A stretch of DNA of 56,911 nt from an uncultured Clostridia bacterium. Lineage in GTDB: Bacteria > Bacillota > Clostridia > Christensenellales > Aristaeellaceae. The notes beneath the pieces were generated by a model. The model made no database searches, was not told the DNA's origin, and worked only from the letters and a program-made list of their open reading frames with translations. Made by a program: the position numbers and the translations under genes. Where the stretch lies: the NCBI GenBank assembly GCA_934670175.1, contig CAKUOX010000011.1:1-56911 (forward strand), written 5' to 3'. This document shows positions 16,596-25,760 of this stretch, piece by piece (the stretch's first letter is position 1; every line of letters begins with the position of its first letter).

Positions 16596-17434
16596 GCCTG
16601 AAGCTGGCGGCGCGGGCGAAGATCAACTGGTCGCTGGCCATCACGGGCGAACGCACCGACGGCTACCACGAGCTGGAAATGCTGATGCAGCGCATCGACC
16701 TTGCCGATGAGCTGATATTCGAACGGGCGCAAGTACTCAGCCTGAGCATCGACGGCCAGCGCCTGCCCACGGACGGGCGAAATCTTATACTCAAGGCGGC
16801 GGATGCGCTCTGCGAGGTGACCGGCAAGCGGCTGGGCGCGCGCATTCGCCTGAAAAAGCGCATTCCATCCCGCGCGGGACTGGGCGGCGGGAGCGCCGAC
16901 TGCGCCGCCGCGCTGCTGGGTTTAAATGAATTGTGGAACCTGAAGCTGTCTCTGCCGCTGCTGCAGAAGATCGGCTTAAAGCTCGGCGCGGACGTACCCT
17001 TCTGCCTGATGGGCGGCTTCGCGCTGGCGCAGGGCGTGGGCGAGATCCTGACGCCCCTGCCAAATCCGCCGCGCGCGGCGCTGACGCTGGCGACGCCCGG
17101 CGGCGGGCTGTCGACCCCCGCGGTGTTTAAGGCATGGAACGCCGGCGGCTTTGCACCCTGCCCCATCGACAGCGCCGCGCTGGCCGATGCGCTGAGCGCG
17201 GGCGATTTTGCGCAGGCGCAGCGCCTTTCCAGAAATGATCTGGAAGCGCCCGCCATGGCGCTAATGCCGGAGATCGCGCAGTGCATGGCCGCATTCAAGG
17301 CAGCCGGCGCGCGTTTTGTGCGTATGTCCGGCAGCGGCTCTACCGTGTTCGCCGTGTTTGACGGCGATGCGGCGGCGCAGGCTGCGGCGGCGCGCGTGCC
17401 CGGCGCCATTATCGCGCATACGCTGGCGGAATAG
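16592..17434 (+). CDS. ispE: 4-diphosphocytidyl-2-C-methyl-D-erythritol kinase
   Basis: IspE phosphorylates CDP-methylerythritol at the 2-hydroxyl in the non-mevalonate isoprenoid pathway. The 280-aa GHMP kinase has the N-terminal AKINWSLAITGERTDGYHEL motif and the glycine-rich ATP loop PSRAGLGGGSADCAAALL near residue 90. The C-terminal glycine motif MSGSGSTVFAVF is present. Start ATG 16592 overlaps the stop of the preceding gene. Confidence 0.96.
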   Translation: MSLKLAARAKINWSLAITGERTDGYHELEMLMQRIDLADELIFERAQVLSLSIDGQRLPTDGRNLILKAADALCEVTGKRLGARIRLKKRIPSRAGLGGGSADCAAALLGLNELWNLKLSLPLLQKIGLKLGADVPFCLMGGFALAQGVGEILTPLPNPPRAALTLATPGGGLSTPAVFKAWNAGGFAPCPIDSAALADALSAGDFAQAQRLSRNDLEAPAMALMPEIAQCMAAFKAAGARFVRMSGSGSTVFAVFDGDAAAQAAAARVPGAIIAHTLAE

Positions 17435-17517
17435 CGGCGTATCGCTTTAGTTATCCCCAAACAGGTTTACAGGCTTTATCGATGGCCTGAAGAAGCTGAA
17501 AGCGTAGGAAAAGCAAA

Positions 17518-18939
17518 TTGGAAAAGAATACGATGGAAACGAAGAAAAAGGGCGGCTTTAGCGGCTCGATCGGCTTTGTACTGGCGGCGGCGGGCAGCGC
17601 GGTGGGCGTTGGCAACATCTGGCGCTTCCCCTATCTCTGCGCCAAGGACGGTGGCGGACTGTTTCTGCTGATCTACCTGCTGCTGGTGGTCTCGTTCGGC
17701 TTTGTGCTGCTGACCACCGATGTGGCCATTGGCCGCCGCACGAAGAAAAATGCGCTGAACGCCTTTGCGGAGATGCGCCCGAAATGGAAATTCCTGGGCT
17801 ACCTGACCTTCCTGGTGCCCGCGCTGATTATGACCTATTATTCGGTCATCGGCGGCTGGATCACCAGATATTTCGCCGCCTATCTCGTCTCCGACGGCGC
17901 GCAGCTGGCGCAGGACGGCTTCTTTACCTCGTTCATCACCGCGCCGGTCGCGCCCATCGTGTTCATGCTGATCTTTCTGGCGATCACGGCCTGGGTCGTC
18001 TACTGCGGCATTGAAAAGGGCATTGAAAAATGCTCGCGCTACATGATGCCGGGTCTGCTGCTGTTGATCGTCGCCATCACCGTATTTTCGCTCACGCTCT
18101 CGCACACCGACGCAGACGGCGTGACGCGCACCGGCCTTCAGGGACTGGCCGTGTATCTCAAGCCCGATTTCACGGACCTGACGGCGGGACGGCTGCTGAA
18201 CATCGTGCTGGACGCGATGAGCCAGCTGTTCTTCTCGCTGAGCGTCAGCATGGGCATCATGATCACCTACGGCAGCTACGTCAAGGACGATGTGGACCTG
18301 TTGAAGGCCAACAACCAGATCGAGCTGTTCGACACGGGCGTGGCATTTCTGGCGGGCATGATGATTATCCCCGCGGTATACGTCTTTCTCGGCACGGACG
18401 GCATGTCCAGCGGCCCGAGCCTGACGTTTATCAGCCTGCCGCGCGTGTTTTCCGCCATGGGCGGCATCGGCCGCTTCGTGGGCATCGCCTTCTTCCTGGC
18501 GCTGGGCTTCGCGGCGCTCACCAGCTGCGTATCCGTTATGGAAACGCTGGTCGCCAACTGCATGGAAATCTTCCACAAGAGCCGCAAGCAGATGTGCCTT
18601 GCCATCGGCGTCTATTCGCTGATCACGGCGCTGCTGATCTGCCTGGGCTACAACCTGCTCTATTTCGAGCTGGAGCTGCCCAACGGCTCCGTCGCGCAGC
18701 TGCTGGACTTGATGGATTACATCAGCAACAATTTCCTGATGCCCTTCATCAGCCTGCTGACGAGCATACTGGTCGGCTGGGTGGTCGGCCCGAAGTGGAT
18801 CATTGCCGAAGTGGAAAAGAACGGCGAACGCTTTGGCCGCGCGCGTCTGTACACCGTGATGATCCGGTACGTCGTGCCCGTGGTGATGCTGGTGCTCTTC
18901 CTGACCTCCACCGGCCTTGCAACCTATATATTTAAATAA
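17518..18939 (+). CDS. Neurotransmitter:sodium symporter (NSS/SNF) family transporter
   Basis: A 473-aa LeuT-fold membrane protein that would import an amino acid or similar amine with sodium. The first helix carries AAAGSAVGVGNIWRFPYL, the unwound substrate and sodium site of the family, and about eleven hydrophobic segments follow. The bacterial SNF type often ends with eleven rather than twelve helices. The frame starts with TTG (17518) preceded by TAGGAAAAG; ATG at 17533 preceded by GGAAAAG is equally possible. It lies 83 bases after ispE and 21 bases before the dehydrogenase gene, with which it probably forms a unit. Confidence 0.9.
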   Translation: MEKNTMETKKKGGFSGSIGFVLAAAGSAVGVGNIWRFPYLCAKDGGGLFLLIYLLLVVSFGFVLLTTDVAIGRRTKKNALNAFAEMRPKWKFLGYLTFLVPALIMTYYSVIGGWITRYFAAYLVSDGAQLAQDGFFTSFITAPVAPIVFMLIFLAITAWVVYCGIEKGIEKCSRYMMPGLLLLIVAITVFSLTLSHTDADGVTRTGLQGLAVYLKPDFTDLTAGRLLNIVLDAMSQLFFSLSVSMGIMITYGSYVKDDVDLLKANNQIELFDTGVAFLAGMMIIPAVYVFLGTDGMSSGPSLTFISLPRVFSAMGGIGRFVGIAFFLALGFAALTSCVSVMETLVANCMEIFHKSRKQMCLAIGVYSLITALLICLGYNLLYFELELPNGSVAQLLDLMDYISNNFLMPFISLLTSILVGWVVGPKWIIAEVEKNGERFGRARLYTVMIRYVVPVVMLVLFLTSTGLATYIFK

Positions 18940-18960
18940 GTAAAGGGGAGCTATACGCAA

Positions 18961-19974
18961 ATGATCGGACTATTTGGCAAAAAACACTTTGAGTTTGACC
19001 TGCGGACGCTGCCGGAACGCGCGCTGCCGCCCCATTTCGTTCGGCTGCGCGTGCTGGCCTGCGGCGTATGCGGAACGGATCTGCACCTGCTGCGCGAAAT
19101 GGACGACTGGACGCCGCTCGGCCATGAGATCGCCGCAGAGGTCGTTGAGACCGGCGCGGAGGTGAGCCGCGTGCGCTGCGGCGACACTGTGATCTGCGAG
19201 GATGTGACCGCATGCGGCGGCTGCGAAGCCTGCAAGACCGGCCAGATGCGGCTCTGCCGAAATGGACTTACGCTCGACGGTCAGCCCGGCATGTCCGAGG
19301 AAATGGTCGTTCATGAAAACATGCTGAACGCATATACGGAGCTCGATCCGGTGACCGCCGCCATGACGGAGCCGCTGGCCGTGGCCATTCGCGGCGTGAA
19401 CAAGCTGCAGCTGCGCCCCTTCGCTTCGCTGGCCGTATTCGGCATGGGCGCCATCGGCCTGTTCAGCGCGGCCTACGCGCGCGCCATGGGCGCGGGGCGC
19501 ATCGCCATGTTCGCGCGCGATCCCAATTCCCAGCGCAACCGCGCAGCCGTGGCGGCAGCGGCGGATCTGGGCGCGGATGATTTCTATTTTTCCGCCCAGC
19601 CCGATTACATCGATCAGGCGCTCGCCAAAGGCGGTTTTGACGCCGCGATCGTGGCCGCGCCGCCCGCGCTGTGTGTGGACGCAATGCGCCTGCTGAACTA
19701 TGGCGGCAGCGTACTGGCCATGGGCGTGAACTTTGGCAGCAATAACATCGTCGGTCTCGACGTGAACGACATGGTATTCAACAAAAAGCAGCTGCTGACC
19801 TCTCTGGCGGAGCCGGCGGTGAACTTTCCGCTGTCCATCAGGCTGATACAGTCCGGCCGCATCGATGTAAGGCGCGCGGTGACGCATACCGTACCGCTGC
19901 GTCAGGCACAGGAGCTGTGTGCGCTCTACGACCGCGACTCCGGCGCGCTGAAAACGGTGCTCACCTGCCGCTGA
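18961..19974 (+). CDS. Zinc-dependent alcohol dehydrogenase family protein (MDR)
   Basis: The 337-aa medium-chain dehydrogenase has catalytic-zinc ligands in ACGVCGTDLH and PLGHEIAAEV, the structural-zinc cysteines in CGGCEACKTGQMRLC (C-x2-C-x2-C-x7-C) and a Rossmann motif AVFGMGAIGLFSAAYARAMGA. Relatives act on polyols, threonine or other secondary alcohols; the substrate is unknown. The gene follows the sodium symporter after 21 bases and a GGGGAG site, so the symporter's substrate may be processed by this enzyme. That link is inference from position. Confidence 0.85.
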   Translation: MIGLFGKKHFEFDLRTLPERALPPHFVRLRVLACGVCGTDLHLLREMDDWTPLGHEIAAEVVETGAEVSRVRCGDTVICEDVTACGGCEACKTGQMRLCRNGLTLDGQPGMSEEMVVHENMLNAYTELDPVTAAMTEPLAVAIRGVNKLQLRPFASLAVFGMGAIGLFSAAYARAMGAGRIAMFARDPNSQRNRAAVAAAADLGADDFYFSAQPDYIDQALAKGGFDAAIVAAPPALCVDAMRLLNYGGSVLAMGVNFGSNNIVGLDVNDMVFNKKQLLTSLAEPAVNFPLSIRLIQSGRIDVRRAVTHTVPLRQAQELCALYDRDSGALKTVLTCR

Positions 19975-19981
19975 GGTCTTA

Positions 19982-20038
19982 CGATAAATGCGCCGTGTGC
20001 TGTCTAGTTGAGACAGCGCACGGCGCGTTCATTTATCG
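19982..20038. terminator. Long inverted repeat, likely bidirectional terminator
   Basis: CGATAAATG (19982-19990) plus CGCCGTGTGCTGTCT pairs with AGACAGCGCACGGCG plus CATTTATCG (ending 20038), with a 5-base loop and small bulge. It lies between the ends of two convergent genes (19974 and 20052). There is no T-run directly behind the GC-rich part, but the outer A/T arm could serve. Confidence 0.7.
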
Positions 20039-20051
20039 GCTGCAGCGCAGA

Positions 20052-20897
20052 TTACAGCTGCTCGATAAAGCGCTTATACGGCTCAAAGCTCAGCTTCGGC
20101 CGCGGATCGATGCGCAGATAGACCTCGATGTAACGGCCATCCGCGAGCTGGCGCGCCTTGCGCTGCGCCACCAGATCGGCGATGATTTCCGTCTGCGATA
20201 CGAATTCTGCCAGCCCCTCGTCCACCTTCTGCTCCACGGCCTCGTTGGCGATAAGCACCGTATCCGCCCGCAGTGCGGGATCGCGGTGGTGCAGCAGCGC
20301 GTCCTCCGGATCCAGCTCCGCCCACACGGAATACTGCGCCGTACTGATGACGGCGTGCGGCGCCGCCCAATCCACGGTATGCGCATCGCCCGCCTGCGGC
20401 GCATCGTAGGCGCCCATCATGTAGGCCGCGATGTGATCCACATGCTCGTGGTAGTGGTTGGGCACCAGCATGCGCGTGATGCGGCGCTTGCGCAGCTCGG
20501 TGATCGAGCGCCGGAAGTGTCCCTCGTGCTCGGGGCTGATGTTCCATCCGATATAATTGAGCGCGCTGAAGTCGCTGTAACCCATAAAGATGATATTTTC
20601 CTCCGGAATGCCAAACGCCTTGTAGCACGCCAACGCTTCACGGCGGCGCGTTTCAACGATGCTGTCCTTCTGCTCGGGCGTGGAATAGCCGCAGTTGCCG
20701 CTGCACACGATGATGATGTGCACCTCCGCGCCGTCATCCAGCGCCGCACGCATGGCGTAGCCCGCGCCGATAATCGCGTCATCATCGTGCGGACTGTACA
20801 CCAGCAGTCGCTCATTTTTGCCGTCCCAGCCCGGGAAGAGGGTCTCCAGGCCGCCGAACTGCTTCTTTTCAATATCCAGAACGCTGTATTTTCTCAT
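20052..20897 (-). CDS. PIG-L/LmbE family deacetylase
   Basis: The 281-aa protein belongs to the zinc-dependent N-acetylglucosamine deacetylase fold. The metal motif near residue 37 is SPHDDDAI (family pattern PHPDDE), and the second part is HEHVDHIAAYMMG with the third ligand. Members remove acetyl from GlcNAc linked to other groups (as in bacillithiol or mycothiol synthesis) or from free sugars such as diacetylchitobiose. It lies 22 bases after nagA and follows GAGGG. Together with NagA it suggests breakdown of an N-acetylated amino sugar. Confidence 0.88.
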   Translation of the reverse strand: MRKYSVLDIEKKQFGGLETLFPGWDGKNERLLVYSPHDDDAIIGAGYAMRAALDDGAEVHIIIVCSGNCGYSTPEQKDSIVETRRREALACYKAFGIPEENIIFMGYSDFSALNYIGWNISPEHEGHFRRSITELRKRRITRMLVPNHYHEHVDHIAAYMMGAYDAPQAGDAHTVDWAAPHAVISTAQYSVWAELDPEDALLHHRDPALRADTVLIANEAVEQKVDEGLAEFVSQTEIIADLVAQRKARQLADGRYIEVYLRIDPRPKLSFEPYKRFIEQL

Positions 20898-20919
20898 TTT
20901 TCCCTCGCTATTCCCGACG

Positions 20920-22065
20920 TCAGGTATACTCCCTGCCGCCGATCCACGTTTTTTTCAGTACCAGGTCATCGCCGAACAGATTCATATCCGCATACCAGCC
21001 CGCCGCCAGTCGGCCAATGTCCCTTGCACCCACCTCGCGGGCAGGGGTAATGGTCAGCATCTTCACGGCGTCGCACAGCGGGATCTGCGCATCGAACACC
21101 AGCGTGCGCAGCAGCCTGTCCGTGGTGGCGACGCTGCCTGCAAAGGCGCTGCGATCCGCCAGCATGCACACGTCGTCCTCGACGAGGCAAGCCATGCCGC
21201 ACATCTCGCACGGGCCGTCGGGCGCGCCGGCAAACACGGAATCCGTGACGGCGTGGAAGCGATCCGCGCCCTTGATCTTATACATCAGCCGGAGCAGCTG
21301 CGGCGGAATGTGGCGGCCGTCGCAGATGGCTTCCACGGTAAATTCATCATGCAGCAGCGCAGTTTCGCACGCGCCGACCTGCGGATAATAGTAGCAGCCG
21401 GACAGCATGGAAATGGCATTGTAGATGTGCGTGATGTGGGTAAAGCCTGCGTCCAGCGCACGCATCATATCATCGTAGCCGGCATCGGAATGTCCCACGG
21501 ACATCAGGACGCCCTCGGGCGCAAGCCGCCGCGCCATATCCAGCACGCCGTCCACCTCGGGTGAGGCGGATACGCGCCGCAGCACGCCCATTTCAAACAT
21601 CGGCATGTAATTCTCCGGCTTTGCGCCGAAAAGGAACGCCGGATTCTGCGCGCCCGCGCACTTGGGATTGAAATAGTTGCCCTCCATATGCGCGCCCAGA
21701 ATGCGCGCGCCCTCGCGGCGCTCGTTCATTGCGCGGGCGATGGTGCGAACGGCGGTCAGGACGTTTTCCATGGTAGAGGAAGCCGTCGTGGGCACGATGG
21801 ACGTCGTACCGTGCAGCGCGTGCATGCGCGTGCCGCGGAAAATCTCCTCCACATCGTCGGTCAGGAAGCCCGCGCCGAAGCAGCCATGCACATGAATGTC
21901 CACAAAGCCCGGGCTCAGATATGCGCCGCCGCAGTCGATCACATCGCTGCGCTCGGGCGCCTTACCGCGAAAGACGCGGACGATTCGATCGCCGTTTACT
22001 TCAACACCGCCCCAGAATATCTCCTCTGCAGTGATCACGCGAGCATTTGCCAGCGTAAAAGCCAT
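20920..22065 (-). CDS. nagA: N-acetylglucosamine-6-phosphate deacetylase
   Basis: NagA removes acetate from GlcNAc-6-phosphate. The 381-aa amidohydrolase has the HVHGCFGAGF metal motif, HMEGNYFNPKCAGAQ, the metal His in VGHSDAGYDDM, the THITHIYNA segment and the catalytic Asp in AVTDSVFA. The ATG at 22065 follows AGGAGG. No nagB deaminase or sugar kinase is in the window, so the phosphorylated substrate must come from elsewhere. A hairpin repeat and a likely terminator (22176-22211) separate it from the M20 gene, so it may be a separate transcript or get partial read-through. Confidence 0.9.
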   Translation of the reverse strand: MAFTLANARVITAEEIFWGGVEVNGDRIVRVFRGKAPERSDVIDCGGAYLSPGFVDIHVHGCFGAGFLTDDVEEIFRGTRMHALHGTTSIVPTTASSTMENVLTAVRTIARAMNERREGARILGAHMEGNYFNPKCAGAQNPAFLFGAKPENYMPMFEMGVLRRVSASPEVDGVLDMARRLAPEGVLMSVGHSDAGYDDMMRALDAGFTHITHIYNAISMLSGCYYYPQVGACETALLHDEFTVEAICDGRHIPPQLLRLMYKIKGADRFHAVTDSVFAGAPDGPCEMCGMACLVEDDVCMLADRSAFAGSVATTDRLLRTLVFDAQIPLCDAVKMLTITPAREVGARDIGRLAAGWYADMNLFGDDLVLKKTWIGGREYT

Positions 22066-22090
22066 TGCTTACACCTCCTGAAATTGTTCG

Positions 22091-22165
22091 AAGAATTGCC
22101 GGCACGTTCCCCCTCGGGAACCGCTGGCCCGCAAAGCTCCAATCTTCCTAATTCCTATCCTTTAA
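22091..22165. repeat. Degenerate copy of the two-hairpin intergenic repeat
   Basis: AAGAATTGCCGGC followed by a GTTCC/GGAAC stem and GCTGGC gives the first hairpin with changed inner stem. The CCGCAAAGCTCC start and the TAATTCCTATCCTTTAA end match the other copies, but the second hairpin is broken here. Confidence 0.65.
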
Positions 22166-22175
22166 TAAGAACGCC

Positions 22176-22211
22176 AAAAGCATGACCCGGCTTTTTGGCA
22201 TCGAGTCATGC
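22176..22211 (-). terminator. Probable terminator after the M20 peptidase gene
   Basis: On the minus strand GCATGACTCG pairs with CGGGTCATGC (22180-22211) and is followed by TTTTGG. A second, interleaved pair of arms (GCCAAAAG 22173-22180 with CTTTTTGGC 22191-22199) could compete with it. It lies 19 bases after the M20 stop. Confidence 0.6.
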
Positions 22212-22229
22212 TCCGGTTATTTGATTTTT

Positions 22230-23465
22230 TCAGGCGCACCACTTACGGATAAAATCCATCAGACTGCGCACGCATATTTCCATGCTCTCCAGATCTACCC
22301 ATTCGTCCGGCGCGTGCAGGCGCTCGCCAATGGGGCCGAAGATGACGGACGGGATATGTCCCAGCTCCGTCAGGGCAAACATATCGCAGGAGAGCATTGC
22401 GCCGCATATCCGCGCGCGCGGCGTGTACTGCATGCCGCATTCGGAAAGCAGCTGCACCGCCGGATACTCCGGATCCGTATGTGCCGGACGGCAATAGCGA
22501 TACATGCGCTTGATGGTCAGGCCATCGTAATCGTGATAGTTTTCCCGAAGGAAATCCTTCAGCGCAGCCATCAGCTCTTCCTCTTCCTCACCCGGGTAGG
22601 ACTGCATTACGATCTCCATCCATGCGTCGATCGGCGTAGAGAGCTGACCCTCATAGCCCACCTCGCCGGCCTTCACCTTGGTGATGATCACCTGCGCGCC
22701 CTGCACCGTGCCCTTCCAGAGCGCGGGCTGCGGCGTTTCCGCCATACGCTTGTCGCCAAAGCGCTTCACCAGCTCGATCAGCTCCGCAATATCGTAGGCG
22801 GGATTGCCGATCTCTTCGCCGGTATAGGGCATGCCCGCGACGCCCTTCACATACAGCTGTACCACCAGTCCGCCCACGCACGCGGGGCAGACGTTCATTC
22901 CGGTGGCTTCCAGAACTATACCGAAGTCCGCGTTATAGCCCGCCAGACGTCCGGCGACCGTGCCGTTCGCACCGGCATATTCCTCGTCCACAACGCTCTC
23001 GAGCAGTACATCGCCTGAGGGGGTGAAGCCCTCCGCCTGAAGGCGGCGCACAGCCTCCCACGCGCAGACCAGACCGGCCTTCATGTCCGCCGTGCCGCGG
23101 CCATACATGCGGCCGTCGCGGACCAGCGGCTCATAGGGCTGCGTGATCGTCCAGGGCATCGGCTCCTTGGGCGCGACGTCCATATGTCCCGTCAGCAGCA
23201 CGGATTTGCCCCCGCCTTTGCCGCGCCAGACGCCCACCACGTTTTCTCTGCCCTCAAAATCGCGGGGCAAAAACGCGGGGTACGACGGATACTGCGGCAG
23301 ATCTTTGGGACACACGCGGCTGACCTGCAGCCCGAGCTGCTGATACGCCTTTTCAATCCGGTCGATGCCCTCGGCCTCATAGCCATGGGGCGGACGGTTT
23401 TCCGTGGGGCAGCGCACCAGATCTGCCAGCAGCTTCAGCATTTCATTATTTTCACAGCTGTTCAT
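22230..23465 (-). CDS. M20 family zinc peptidase/deacylase (ArgE/DapE-like)
   Basis: The 411-aa protein is a two-domain di-zinc amidohydrolase. Metal ligands are visible: His in LLTGHMDVAP, Asp in YGRGTADMKAGL, the base Glu-Glu in VVDEEYAG and the terminal His in GERLHAPDEW. The Glu of EATGMN fits the fifth ligand. The family removes N-acyl groups from amino acids or cuts short peptides; the substrate is not defined. It is the last gene of the ROK-controlled run, 19 bases after an M24 gene, and is preceded by a weak AAGGTG site. Confidence 0.88.
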   Translation of the reverse strand: MNSCENNEMLKLLADLVRCPTENRPPHGYEAEGIDRIEKAYQQLGLQVSRVCPKDLPQYPSYPAFLPRDFEGRENVVGVWRGKGGGKSVLLTGHMDVAPKEPMPWTITQPYEPLVRDGRMYGRGTADMKAGLVCAWEAVRRLQAEGFTPSGDVLLESVVDEEYAGANGTVAGRLAGYNADFGIVLEATGMNVCPACVGGLVVQLYVKGVAGMPYTGEEIGNPAYDIAELIELVKRFGDKRMAETPQPALWKGTVQGAQVIITKVKAGEVGYEGQLSTPIDAWMEIVMQSYPGEEEEELMAALKDFLRENYHDYDGLTIKRMYRYCRPAHTDPEYPAVQLLSECGMQYTPRARICGAMLSCDMFALTELGHIPSVIFGPIGERLHAPDEWVDLESMEICVRSLMDFIRKWCA

Positions 23466-23484
23466 ATGCCTGCACCTTCAGTTC

Positions 23485-24663
23485 TTAGTCAATGTGGATG
23501 ATGTCACGATGCCAGGTGGTCAGTTCCTCCAGGCCGTTCTCGGTGATGAGCACGCCGTCCTCGAGGCGCACGCCATACTTGTTGTCGGCGATCCAGATGT
23601 CGATATTGAACACCATATTCGGCTGCAGCACGCGGCTGGTGCGGTTGTCCACCCAGGGCGCTTCGCATTCCTGAAGGCCGGTGGAATGCGCCGGTCCATA
23701 CAGGGAAAGGCCGCCAAAGCCGTATTTGTTCAGACGCTTCTGGAACTTGTCGTAGACCTCGGCAAAGGCCACGCCGGGACGCATGGACTCGATGGTCTCA
23801 TCCAGGCACTCGCCCGCGATGCGAATCATGTCCTCGTGTACCTGCGGCAGCTTGCCCAGCACGGCGACGCGGCCGATGTTGCCGCAATAGCCGTTGTACT
23901 TCGCGCCCACGGAGAACTGCACCATTTCGTTCATGCCGATCTGGCGGTCGGTGGACTTGCACAGGCTCTGGAAGGTATTCGGGCCGGAGGTGACCCAGCA
24001 GGGATAGCCGAAGCCCTCGGCGCCCATTTCATAGCTCAACGCCTTCCAGTGGTTCAGCAGCTCGCGCTCGCGCACGCCGGGCTTGAGCAGCTCGACCGTC
24101 TGCTTGAGCGCCTCCTCCGTAATGCGGAAGCCTTCCTTCAGCAGCGCGATTTCGCCCTCGGACTTCACCGTGCGCTCTTCCAGAATAATATCCTCGGCGG
24201 GCACGATCTCCGCACCGTTGGCGCCCTTTTCGATGTCGGCATAGATCACATGCGGAATCGTGTTCACATTCGCGATGCCGACGCGCCTGACGGGCATGCG
24301 CTGGCGCAGCTCTTCGAAGATCATGGTGTAATCATAGGCGTTTACCGGCTTGTCCCACTCCGGCGCGCAGGTTTCAACATACATCGGATGCACGCGCACA
24401 TCGTCAATCTGAGCAAACTGCACGGAGAAGTCGTAGGATTCCGGACCGCCGGTCAGCAGAATGGGCTTACCCTCCGCCGGTACCAGCACGCCGACGAAAT
24501 CAAACACCGCCCAGAAATTGGTCAGATAGCGCACGGTGGCGGACTCGCACTCGCAGGCATGCGCGATCAACAGATCAATGCCCTGCGCCTTCATGCGCGC
24601 CTGAACGCGCGCGATGCGGCGATCGTATTCCTCGCGGGGGAGCTGCATAATTTGTTTGCTCAT
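23485..24663 (-). CDS. M24 (Xaa-Pro peptidase/creatinase-fold) protein with altered metal site, 1
   Basis: The 392-aa protein has the creatinase N-domain (1-150) and the pita-bread C-domain. At the five metal-ligand positions of M24 peptidases it reads Ser (MVQFSVGAKY, normally DxG), Asn (YCGNIGR, normally SDxTR), His (PAHSTG), Asp (FNIDIW, normally EP) and Glu (VRLEDGVL). Only His and the last Glu are unchanged. Such loss is known in metal-independent members like creatinase and ectoine hydrolase, so a hydrolase of a small guanidino, amide or cyclic compound is plausible. The active-site His of creatinase also seems absent. ATG 24663 follows GAGAGGAG. Confidence 0.85.
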   Translation of the reverse strand: MSKQIMQLPREEYDRRIARVQARMKAQGIDLLIAHACECESATVRYLTNFWAVFDFVGVLVPAEGKPILLTGGPESYDFSVQFAQIDDVRVHPMYVETCAPEWDKPVNAYDYTMIFEELRQRMPVRRVGIANVNTIPHVIYADIEKGANGAEIVPAEDIILEERTVKSEGEIALLKEGFRITEEALKQTVELLKPGVRERELLNHWKALSYEMGAEGFGYPCWVTSGPNTFQSLCKSTDRQIGMNEMVQFSVGAKYNGYCGNIGRVAVLGKLPQVHEDMIRIAGECLDETIESMRPGVAFAEVYDKFQKRLNKYGFGGLSLYGPAHSTGLQECEAPWVDNRTSRVLQPNMVFNIDIWIADNKYGVRLEDGVLITENGLEELTTWHRDIIHID

Positions 24664-24698
24664 CGTTAATTACTCCTCTCAGTTTAAAAAATTTTCAA

Positions 24699-24741
24699 AT
24701 GGGGAGCGGGGAGCTCCACCAAAGGGCACTCCCCGCCCCAT
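24699..24741 (-). other. Stem-loop directly after the sugar-binding protein gene
   Basis: On the minus strand ATGGGGCGGGGAG pairs with CTCCCCG-CTCCCCAT (two-base bulge). It starts 14 bases after the binding-protein stop and 36 bases before the next gene. There is an A/T-rich stretch behind it (ATTTGAAAATTTTTT), so it may be a partial terminator or protect the 3' end of the upstream message. Confidence 0.7.
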
Positions 24742-24754
24742 GTCTCAGGACTGC

Positions 24755-25708
24755 TTACTGAACGTACTTCATGTAGTCAGCGATATTGGAAGCGTCGATG
24801 ACGGCAAGCTCGATGTTCTGCTCACGGTCGATTTCTTCGCCGTTCATATAGCGCTGGATGGAATCCAGGGTCAGCTCAACGATGTTGGCGGCGGAAACGC
24901 CGATGCACATCTTGTAGTAGGGATCGCCATTGTTGATCTTGTTGAAGGGCTCGGCACCCCAGCCGCCGGCGGACACGACGATCGTGCCTTCCGCGTTGTT
25001 CTGCTCCAGAGCAGTCGCAGCGCCGATCGCGGCGTTATCCACAGCGCCCCAGATCACGTCGATGGGCTTCATGATGTTGTTGGTCACGATGTTGGCGGCG
25101 GATTCACGGGTCTCGCCGAAGTCCTGATTGAACACCCAGGTGATGTTCTCTTCGCCCATCAGCTCGGTCAGGCGCTCAACGAACGCCTCGGAGCGAACCT
25201 GCGTATGCACGGCGTTCAGCATAGCCAGCACGCCGACCTTGACCTTGCCGCCCAGGTTCTCGTTGGCATAGTTCGCAACCCACTCAGCGGTGAGACGGCC
25301 GGTCTCGGCGTGGTCCCAGGCAACGTGGGTAACGAGCTTGTCATAGGCCGTGCCGCTGTCGAAAGCGAACACCGGAATGCCCTTTTCGCCCGCCTGCTCC
25401 AGCGTCGGGATGATGCCGTCGGAGTTCACGGGGTCGATGCAGATGGCGTCATAGTCGCCCTGCGCGATGAAGTCTTCAACCTGCTTCTGCTGAGTCTCGG
25501 CGTTCAGGTTGCCGTCGGCGATGGTAACTTCCCAGCCGCGCTCCGCGCACTGCGCGTTGAACTCATCGTACACAGCCTTGCACCACTCGTCGTACATCGT
25601 GATGTGCGCAACGGCGATCTTCACGGTGTCAGCTTCGGCCATCGCGGGCATGCAGACGCAAACCAGCATGGCGGCAACCAGGAACAGAGAAATGAGAGTC
25701 TTTTTCAT
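24755..25708 (-). CDS. Sugar-type ABC importer substrate-binding protein (ribose/RbsB-like)
   Basis: The 317-aa protein has an N-terminal signal (cleavage likely after PAMA, residue 25) and a Peripla_BP_4 domain starting TVKIAVAHITMYDEW. It would capture the substrate for the ATPase and permease encoded just upstream. RbsB-type proteins bind pentoses, hexoses, autoinducer-2 and similar compounds; here the aromatic and acidic residues in the cleft cannot be assigned by eye. Cys17 and Cys19 are present, but no canonical lipobox. ATG 25708 follows AGGAGG. Confidence 0.88.
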   Translation of the reverse strand: MKKTLISLFLVAAMLVCVCMPAMAEADTVKIAVAHITMYDEWCKAVYDEFNAQCAERGWEVTIADGNLNAETQQKQVEDFIAQGDYDAICIDPVNSDGIIPTLEQAGEKGIPVFAFDSGTAYDKLVTHVAWDHAETGRLTAEWVANYANENLGGKVKVGVLAMLNAVHTQVRSEAFVERLTELMGEENITWVFNQDFGETRESAANIVTNNIMKPIDVIWGAVDNAAIGAATALEQNNAEGTIVVSAGGWGAEPFNKINNGDPYYKMCIGVSAANIVELTLDSIQRYMNGEEIDREQNIELAVIDASNIADYMKYVQ

Positions 25709-25760
25709 GGTAATACCTCCTATTATTTTACCGCTTACCTGCGGTTAGGCACATATTGGA

